Origin: Pseudomonas sp. R76 | GTDB taxonomy: Bacteria > Pseudomonadota > Gammaproteobacteria > Pseudomonadales > Pseudomonadaceae | Assembly: GCF_009834565.1 (NCBI RefSeq) | Contig: NZ_CP019428.1 | Coordinates: 4,154,001 to 4,218,000, forward strand | Length of the DNA stretch: 64,000 nt | Reading direction: 5' to 3' | In this document: positions 58,087-64,000 of the stretch, piece after piece | Numbering within the stretch: position 1 is the first letter of the stretch | Layout of the letters: every line of letters begins with the position of its first letter | Translations under genes and position numbers: made by a program | Notes under the pieces: model-generated | Databases searched by the model: none | What the model was told of the DNA's origin: nothing | Seen by the model: the letters and a program-made list of their open reading frames with translations, nothing else

Positions 58087-59016
58087 ATGACTGCCCCGAA
58101 CGCTTCTTCACGTTTCAACCGTTTCAGCAAAGCCGAATGCATCCTGGTGGTGATCACCATGATCTGGGGCGGCACCTTTTTGCTGGTGCAGCATGCAATG
58201 ACCGTCAGCGGGCCGATGTTTTTCGTGGGCCTGCGGTTTGCGGCGGCGGCCATCGTGGTCGGGTTCTTTTCGTTGCGCACCCTGCGCGACCTGACCTGGT
58301 TTGAATTGAAAGCCGGTGCATTCATTGGCACCTCGATCATGTTCGGCTATGGCATGCAGACCATCGGCTTGCAGACGATTCCGAGCAGCCAGTCGGCGTT
58401 TATCACGGCGCTGTATGTGCCCTTTGTACCGCTGTTGCAGTGGTTGGTACTCGGTCGGCGCCCGGCGCTGATGCCGGCCATCGGCATCATGCTGGCGTTT
58501 ACCGGGTTGATGTTGCTCACCGGCCCGGCCGGCGCCTCGCTGAACTTCAGCCCCGGCGAAATCGCCACGCTGATCTGTGCGGTGGCGGTGGCCGCCGAGA
58601 TCATCCTGATCAGCGCGTTTGCCGGGCAAGTGGATGTGCGCCGGGTGACGGTGGTGCAGTTGGCCACGGCGTCGCTGCTGTCGTTTCTGATGGTGGTGCC
58701 AATGGGTGAGGCCTTGCCGGGGTTCTCCTGGCTGCTGGTGTTCAGTGCCGTAGGCCTGGGCTTGACCAGCGCGGTGATCCAGGTCGCGATGAACTGGGCG
58801 CAGCAGAGTGTTTCCCCCACACGTGCCACCTTGATCTACGCCGGTGAGCCAGTCTGGGCCGGCGTGATCGGGCGGATCGCCGGGGAGCGCTTCCCGCCGA
58901 TTGCGATGGTGGGCGCGGCGTTGATTGTGGCGGCGGTGATTGTCAGTGAGTTGAAGACCAAGGGGCAGAAGGCCATCGAACTGCAAGATGAAAGGGAACA
59001 GGAACAGCAGGGGTAA
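58087..59016 (+). CDS. EamA/DMT family exporter
   Basis: A 309-residue membrane protein with ten hydrophobic segments in two EamA repeats (MIWGGTFLLVQHAMTVSGPMFFVGLRFAAAAIVVGFF and the second half QQSVSPTRATLIYAGEPVWAGVIGRIAGERF). It should export amino acids or metabolites. ATG 58087 follows the divergent promoter; an upstream TTG is less likely. Confidence 0.92.
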   Translation: MTAPNASSRFNRFSKAECILVVITMIWGGTFLLVQHAMTVSGPMFFVGLRFAAAAIVVGFFSLRTLRDLTWFELKAGAFIGTSIMFGYGMQTIGLQTIPSSQSAFITALYVPFVPLLQWLVLGRRPALMPAIGIMLAFTGLMLLTGPAGASLNFSPGEIATLICAVAVAAEIILISAFAGQVDVRRVTVVQLATASLLSFLMVVPMGEALPGFSWLLVFSAVGLGLTSAVIQVAMNWAQQSVSPTRATLIYAGEPVWAGVIGRIAGERFPPIAMVGAALIVAAVIVSELKTKGQKAIELQDEREQEQQG

Positions 59017-59040
59017 GGTCTGACGGTTTGTGGTGGCTGC

Positions 59041-59075
59041 CAGATCGCCATCGCGGGCAAGCCCGGCTCCCACAG
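59041..59075. repeat. Single REP half
   Basis: ATCGCGGGCAAGCCCGGCTC followed by CCACA, one REP arm without an inverted partner, after the EamA gene. Confidence 0.6.
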
Positions 59076-59227
59076 GGGGCGGTGGTGACAGGTGGACAGG
59101 GGTCCGCTGAAACAATGCGAAACAGGGGTTTTCAGCCTACTTTGTAGGATCCTGCCACATCTTGCCGTTTGGTGATCGAGAAAGCGGCACGTATGATGCA
59201 TCCCAAACTCCCGCAGATTAGAAGCCT

Positions 59228-62149
59228 ATGTCCCTGATAGTTCTACTGCTTCTGCCTTTTATTGGCAGCTGTCTGGCGGCCTTGCTGCCGCACAATGCAC
59301 GTAACACCGAATCCCTGTTGGCTGGCCTTGTGGCCTTGGTCGGCACCATTCAAGTCGCCCTGCTGTATCCCCAGATCGCCCATGGTGGCGTGATCCGCGA
59401 AGAATTCATGTGGTTGCCCAGCCTTGGGCTGAACTTCGTGTTGCGCATGGATGGGTTCGCCTGGCTGTTCTCGATGCTGGTGCTGGGCATTGGCTCGCTG
59501 GTGTCGCTGTATGCGCGCTATTACATGTCGCCGGACGATCCGGTGCCGCGTTTCTTCGCGTTTTTCCTGGCCTTCATGGGCGCCATGCTCGGGCTGGTGA
59601 TTTCCGGCAACCTGATCCAGATCGTGTTCTTCTGGGAACTGACCAGCCTGTTCTCGTTCCTGTTGATCGGCTATTGGCACCACCGCGCCGATGCCAGGCG
59701 CGGTGCCTATATGGCGCTGATGGTCACCGGTGCGGGCGGTTTGTGCCTGCTGGCGGGCGTGATGCTGCTGGGGCATATCGTCGGCAGCTATGATCTGGAC
59801 CAGGTGCTGGCGGCGGGCGATCAGATTCGCGCGCATTCGCTGTACCCGGTCATGCTGGCCCTGGTGCTGATCGGCGCCTTGAGCAAAAGCGCGCAATTCC
59901 CCTTCCACTTCTGGCTGCCCCACGCGATGGCGGCACCCACGCCGGTGTCGGCGTACCTGCATTCGGCGACGATGGTGAAGGCCGGCGTGTTCCTGCTGGC
60001 CCGCCTGTGGCCGTCACTGTCCGGCAGCGAAGAATGGTTCTGGATCGTCGGCGGTGCCGGCGCCATCACCCTCCTCCTCGGCGCTTACTGCGCTATGTTC
60101 CAAAATGATCTCAAAGGCCTGCTGGCCTACTCCACCATCAGCCACCTCGGGCTGATCACCCTGCTGCTGGGCCTCAACAGCCCGCTGGCTGCCGTCGCTG
60201 CGGTGTTTCATATTCTCAACCACGCTACCTTTAAGGCCTCGCTGTTCATGGCCGCGGGCATCATCGACCACGAAAGCGGCACCCGCGATATTCGCAAGCT
60301 CAGCGGCCTGGTGCGGCTGATCCCGTTTACCGCGACCCTGGCGATGGTGGCCAGTGCGTCGATGGCTGGCGTGCCGTTGCTCAATGGCTTCCTGTCCAAA
60401 GAGATGTTCTTCGCCGAAACCGTGTTCATCACCTCGACCGCCTGGGTGGAAATCGCCCTGCCGGCCATTGCGACCATCGCCGGCACCTTCAGTGTCGCCT
60501 ACGCGTTGCGCTTCACGGTCGATGTATTCTTCGGCCCGCCCGCCACCGACCTGCCGCACACACCGCACGAACCACCGCGCTGGATGCGTGCGCCGGTTGA
60601 GTTGCTGGTGTTCACCTGCCTGCTGGTGGGCATCTTCCCGGCCCAGGTGGTCGGTTCGATCCTCGCCGCCGCCGCGCTGCCGGTGGTGGGTGGCGTGCTG
60701 CCCGAGTACAGCCTGGCGATCTGGCATGGCTGGAACGCGCCCATGATCATGAGCCTGGTGGCCATGTCCGGCGGCGTGGTGCTCTACCTGATGCTGCGCA
60801 AACAACTCAAGCGCGGGCGCTTCAAATATCCGCCGGTCATCAGCTACTTCAACGGCAAGCGCATGTTCGAGCGCAGCCTGGTGGTGATGATGCGCGGTGT
60901 GCGCAGGATCGAGAAACGCATCAGCACCAAGCGCCTGCAAACCCAGCTGTTCCTGCTGGTGCTGGCGGCAGTGATTGCAGGCTTGATCCCAATGCTCAAC
61001 AGCGGCCTCAGCTGGGGCGACCGGCCAAAAATCCCGGGGTCGATTGTGTTTGTGACCCTGTGGCTGCTGGCAATCGCCTGTGCCCTCGGCGCCGCCTGGC
61101 AAGCCAAGTATCACCGGCTGGCAGCCCTGACCATGGTCAGCGTATGCGGCCTGATGACCTGCATTACGTTCGTATGGTTTTCGGCCCCGGACCTGGCGTT
61201 GACGCAGTTGGTGGTCGAAGTGGTGACCACCGTGCTGATCCTGCTGGGCCTGCGCTGGCTGCCACGGCGGATCGAAGAAGTCTCGCCACTGCCCAGCTCG
61301 CTGCGCAAGGCGCGCATTCGCCGCCTGCGTGACTTCCTGCTGTCCACCGTGGTCGGCGGCGGCATGGCGTTGTTGTCCTACGCGATGCTGACGCGCCAGA
61401 CACCCAATGACATTTCCTCGTTCTACCTGAGCCGCGCGCTGCCCGAAGGCGGCGGCAGCAATGTGGTCAATGTGATGCTGGTGGACTTCCGGGGCTTCGA
61501 CACCCTCGGCGAAATCACCGTGCTCGGCGCCGTGGCGCTGACGGTGTACGCGCTGCTGCGCCGCTTCCGCCCATCCAAAGAAAGCATGCAACTGCCTGCA
61601 CAACAACGCCAACTGGCGCCGGACGTGGCGACTGATCTGGTCAACCCACGCCAGGCCAGCGATACCGCGCTGGGCTTCATGATGGTGCCGGCCGTACTGG
61701 TACGCCTGCTGCTGCCGATTGCGCTGGTGGTGTCGTTCTACCTGTTCATGCGCGGCCACAACCAGCCGGGCGGCGGTTTCGTCGCAGGCCTGGTGATGTC
61801 GGTGGCGTTCATCCTGCAATACATGGTGGCCGGCACCCAGTGGGTCGAGGCGCAAATGAGCCTGCGGCCGATGCGCTGGATGGGCTTCGGCCTGCTCTCG
61901 GCGACCCTCACCGGGCTTGGCGCGCTGTTTGCCGGTTACCCGTTCCTCACCACCCACACTTGGCATTTCAGCCTGCCGGTGCTCGGCGATATCCATGTCG
62001 CCAGCGCGCTGTTCTTCGACGTCGGCGTGTACGCCATGGTCGTTGGTTCCACGCTGCTGATGCTCACCGCCCTCGGTCACCAATCCGTGCGGGCCCACAA
62101 ACCGAGCAACCAGGCCAAAGCCGTTGCCGCTACGGAAGGAGCCGCCTGA
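59228..62149 (+). CDS. mrpA: Na+/H+ antiporter subunit A, fused MrpA-MrpB (PhaAB)
   Basis: A 973-residue membrane protein related to complex I subunit NuoL. The antiporter core contains FFWELTSLFSFLLIGYW, the Lys-bearing KSAQFPFHFWLPHAMAAPTPVSAYLHSATMVKAGVFL and FKASLFMAAGIIDHESGTRD. The C-terminal 170 residues are an MrpB domain (RGHNQPGGGFVAGLVMSVAFILQYMVAG). It starts the Mrp/Pha operon for Na+/K+ and pH balance. The stop overlaps mrpC (TGATG). Confidence 0.95.
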   Translation: MSLIVLLLLPFIGSCLAALLPHNARNTESLLAGLVALVGTIQVALLYPQIAHGGVIREEFMWLPSLGLNFVLRMDGFAWLFSMLVLGIGSLVSLYARYYMSPDDPVPRFFAFFLAFMGAMLGLVISGNLIQIVFFWELTSLFSFLLIGYWHHRADARRGAYMALMVTGAGGLCLLAGVMLLGHIVGSYDLDQVLAAGDQIRAHSLYPVMLALVLIGALSKSAQFPFHFWLPHAMAAPTPVSAYLHSATMVKAGVFLLARLWPSLSGSEEWFWIVGGAGAITLLLGAYCAMFQNDLKGLLAYSTISHLGLITLLLGLNSPLAAVAAVFHILNHATFKASLFMAAGIIDHESGTRDIRKLSGLVRLIPFTATLAMVASASMAGVPLLNGFLSKEMFFAETVFITSTAWVEIALPAIATIAGTFSVAYALRFTVDVFFGPPATDLPHTPHEPPRWMRAPVELLVFTCLLVGIFPAQVVGSILAAAALPVVGGVLPEYSLAIWHGWNAPMIMSLVAMSGGVVLYLMLRKQLKRGRFKYPPVISYFNGKRMFERSLVVMMRGVRRIEKRISTKRLQTQLFLLVLAAVIAGLIPMLNSGLSWGDRPKIPGSIVFVTLWLLAIACALGAAWQAKYHRLAALTMVSVCGLMTCITFVWFSAPDLALTQLVVEVVTTVLILLGLRWLPRRIEEVSPLPSSLRKARIRRLRDFLLSTVVGGGMALLSYAMLTRQTPNDISSFYLSRALPEGGGSNVVNVMLVDFRGFDTLGEITVLGAVALTVYALLRRFRPSKESMQLPAQQRQLAPDVATDLVNPRQASDTALGFMMVPAVLVRLLLPIALVVSFYLFMRGHNQPGGGFVAGLVMSVAFILQYMVAGTQWVEAQMSLRPMRWMGFGLLSATLTGLGALFAGYPFLTTHTWHFSLPVLGDIHVASALFFDVGVYAMVVGSTLLMLTALGHQSVRAHKPSNQAKAVAATEGAA

Positions 62150-62493
62150 TGGAAGAAGTCATCGCAATTGCCATTGGGGTCCTGGCGGCTTCCGGCGTCT
62201 GGTTGATCCTGCGGCCACGGACGTTCCAGGTCGTCATGGGCCTGTGCTTGCTGTCGTACGGGGTCAACCTGTTCATTTTCAGCATGGGCAGCCTGTTTAT
62301 CGGCAAGGAGCCGATCATCAAGGACGGCGTGCCGCAAGACCTGCTCAACTACACCGACCCCCTGCCCCAGGCCCTGGTGCTGACCGCCATCGTGATCAGC
62401 TTCGCCATGACGGCGTTGTTCCTGGTGGTGCTGCTGGCCTCCCGAGGCTTGACCGGCACTGACCATGTAGACGGCCGGGAGCCCAAGGAATGA
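62149..62493 (+). CDS. mrpC: Na+/H+ antiporter subunit C
   Basis: A 114-residue NuoK-like membrane protein with three helices (VIAIAIGVLAASGVWLIL; VVMGLCLLSYGVNLFIFSMG; QALVLTAIVISFAMTALFLVVLLA) and the conserved DPLPQALVLTAIVI segment. The start overlaps the mrpA stop; the stop overlaps mrpD (ATGA). The longer upstream frame is a shadow of mrpA. Confidence 0.95.
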   Translation: MEEVIAIAIGVLAASGVWLILRPRTFQVVMGLCLLSYGVNLFIFSMGSLFIGKEPIIKDGVPQDLLNYTDPLPQALVLTAIVISFAMTALFLVVLLASRGLTGTDHVDGREPKE

Positions 62494-64000
62494 CGTGGAT
62501 GAATCAACTGATCGTCGCGCCGATCCTGCTGCCGTTGCTGACCGCCGCGCTGATGCTGATGCTCGGCGAAAAACGCCGCCCGCTGAAGGCTAAAATCAAT
62601 CTGTTCTCCAGCGCCATCGGCCTGGGCATCGCCATCCTGCTGCTGTACTTGACCCAGCAAGGCGGCCCCGGCTCGATCGGCGTCTACCTGCCGGGCAACT
62701 GGCAGGTGCCGTTCGGTATTGTGCTGGTGGTGGACCCGCTGTCGGCGATGATGCTGGTGCTGACCGGGATCATCGGCGTGAGTGCGCTGCTGTTCGCCAT
62801 GGCCCGCTGGGACCGCGCAGGCACCAGTTTCCACGCGCTGTTCCAGATCCAGATGATGGGCCTGTACGGCGCCTTCCTCACGGCCGACTTGTTCAACCTG
62901 TTTGTGTTCTTCGAAGTGCTGCTGGCGGCGTCCTACGGTTTGATGCTGCATGGCTCGGGCCGCGCGCGGGTGTCGTCGGGGCTGCACTACATCGCGATCA
63001 ACCTGCTGGCCTCGTCGCTGTTCCTGATCGGCGCGGCGATGATCTACGGCGTCACCGGCACGCTGAACTTTGCCGACCTGGCGCTGAAAATCCCGCTGGT
63101 GCCGGAGGCTGATCGTGGCCTGTTGCACGCCGGTGCGGCGATCCTGGCGACCGCCTTCCTGGCCAAAGCCGGCATGTGGCCGCTGAACTTCTGGCTGGCG
63201 CCCGCCTATTCCTCGGCCAGCGCGCCGGTGGCGGCGATGTTTGCGATCATGACCAAGGTTGGCGTGTACACCGTGCTACGCCTGTGGACGCTGCTGTTCT
63301 CCGGCCAGGCCGGTGCCTCGGCGCTGTTCGGCGGCGACTGGCTGGTGTACGGCGGCATGGCGACGATCATTTGCGCGGCACTGGCGATGGTGGCGGCGCA
63401 GCGCCTGGAGCGTATGGCGAGCTTGAGCATTCTGGTGTCCGCCGGGATCCTGCTGTCGGCCGTGGGTTTTGCCCAGCCAAGCCTGACCGCCGGTGCGTTG
63501 TTCTATCTGGTCAGCTCGACGCTGGCATTGAGCGCGCTGTTCCTGCTGGCTGAACTGATCGAACGTTCGCGCTCCGCCAATGATCTTCCCTTGGATGAGG
63601 AAATCGACGCACTGCCCAAGGCCATGGAATCGCTGCATCCGCGCCCTGGTGTGAACCTCGACGACGAACAGAAAGCCGTGGTTGGCCAGGTTATTCCCTG
63701 GACCATGGCCTTCCTGGGCTTGAGTTTTGTCGCCTGTGCGCTGCTGATTATCGGCATGCCGCCGCTGTCCGGCTTTATCGGCAAGCTCAGCCTGTTGAGC
63801 GCATTGGTTAACCCAATGGGCCTGGGCAACGCCGTGGATGAGCCGATCCGCCCGGCCGCCTGGGGCTTGGTGGCGCTGCTGATTCTGTCGGGGCTGGCCT
63901 CGCTGATCGCCTTCGCCCGCCTGGGCATCCAGCGCTTCTGGACCCCGGAAGAGCGCCCCTCGCCGCTGCTGCGCCGCTACGAGTGCGTGCCGATCTTCTT
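62490..64000 (+). CDS. mrpD: Na+/H+ antiporter subunit D, 3' end outside window
   Basis: The visible 503 codons encode a NuoM/N-like antiporter subunit starting MTWMNQLIVAPILLPLLTAAL. It carries the conserved FEVLLAASYGLMLHG and FLAKAGMWPLNFWLAPAYSSASAPVAAMFAIMTKVGVY, including the membrane Lys residues for proton transfer. A full subunit is about 560 residues, so the end lies just outside. The remaining mrp genes should follow. Confidence 0.93.
   Translation, partial: MTWMNQLIVAPILLPLLTAALMLMLGEKRRPLKAKINLFSSAIGLGIAILLLYLTQQGGPGSIGVYLPGNWQVPFGIVLVVDPLSAMMLVLTGIIGVSALLFAMARWDRAGTSFHALFQIQMMGLYGAFLTADLFNLFVFFEVLLAASYGLMLHGSGRARVSSGLHYIAINLLASSLFLIGAAMIYGVTGTLNFADLALKIPLVPEADRGLLHAGAAILATAFLAKAGMWPLNFWLAPAYSSASAPVAAMFAIMTKVGVYTVLRLWTLLFSGQAGASALFGGDWLVYGGMATIICAALAMVAAQRLERMASLSILVSAGILLSAVGFAQPSLTAGALFYLVSSTLALSALFLLAELIERSRSANDLPLDEEIDALPKAMESLHPRPGVNLDDEQKAVVGQVIPWTMAFLGLSFVACALLIIGMPPLSGFIGKLSLLSALVNPMGLGNAVDEPIRPAAWGLVALLILSGLASLIAFARLGIQRFWTPEERPSPLLRRYECVPIF

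Overview
The window looks like a chromosomal segment from a fluorescent Pseudomonas (P. fluorescens complex). It is GC-rich, carries many paired inverted REP elements of the GTGGGAGCTGGCTTGCCTGCGAT and GTGGGAGCGGGCTTGCTCGCGA types, and encodes families typical of that group (HrpK-type proteins, an SfnB-type oxidoreductase, a fused Mrp/Pha antiporter subunit A). No rRNA, tRNA or CRISPR array was found.

Layout. 1-1262 (minus): a secreted alpha/beta hydrolase that runs off the window, a DoxX membrane protein and a DUF2282 bufferin-like precursor. 1840-4656 (plus): a winged-helix ATPase regulator. 4657-7313: repeat-rich DNA with an IS481-family insertion sequence. 7314-30518: a type III secretion system (T3SS) flanked by two large HrpK-like proteins, followed by a short winged-helix regulator (30555-31001). 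31041-44978: DyP peroxidase, aldehyde dehydrogenase, FUSC membrane protein, a very large AT-richer Ig-like protein, a TetR regulator and a four-gene ABC/TolC export operon. 45518-46799: a second, nearly identical IS481 copy in the same orientation. 47038-57276 (minus): an FAD protein, a Liv-type ABC importer with a degenerate AMP-ligase, and a sulfur-scavenging set (DszA/NtaA-like and SfnB/DszC-like) behind a sigma-54 promoter. 57431-59016: XRE-cupin regulator and a divergent EamA exporter. 59228-64000: start of an Mrp/Pha Na+/H+ antiporter operon.

The T3SS is the main item. It is transcribed on the minus strand in two blocks: 26701 to 20902 (53-aa candidate needle protein, SctD, 118-aa unknown, TPR protein, SctV, CpaC-like secretin, CpaD-like lipoprotein) and 19954 to 10973 (SctC N-domain, 77-aa protein, SctI, J, K, L, N, O, Q, R, S, T, U). 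A TadD-like TPR lipoprotein sits between the blocks on the plus strand. The outer-membrane part therefore looks assembled from Tad-pilus parts (CpaC secretin, CpaD, TadD) plus a separate T3SS-type N0/N1 protein, recalling the split secretin of rhizobial-type systems. SctU lacks the NPTH self-cleavage motif. No SctP, gatekeeper or classical translocator gene is visible, so the two HrpK-like paralogues are the best translocator candidates. A 15-bp sequence shared by the promoters of the T3SS operon and of one HrpK-like gene contains TGTGAAA repeats; the two OmpR-type winged-helix regulators are candidates to bind it.

The whole 38-kb segment between the two IS copies lies inside direct repeats of nearly 2 kb, so it could be lost or moved by homologous recombination.
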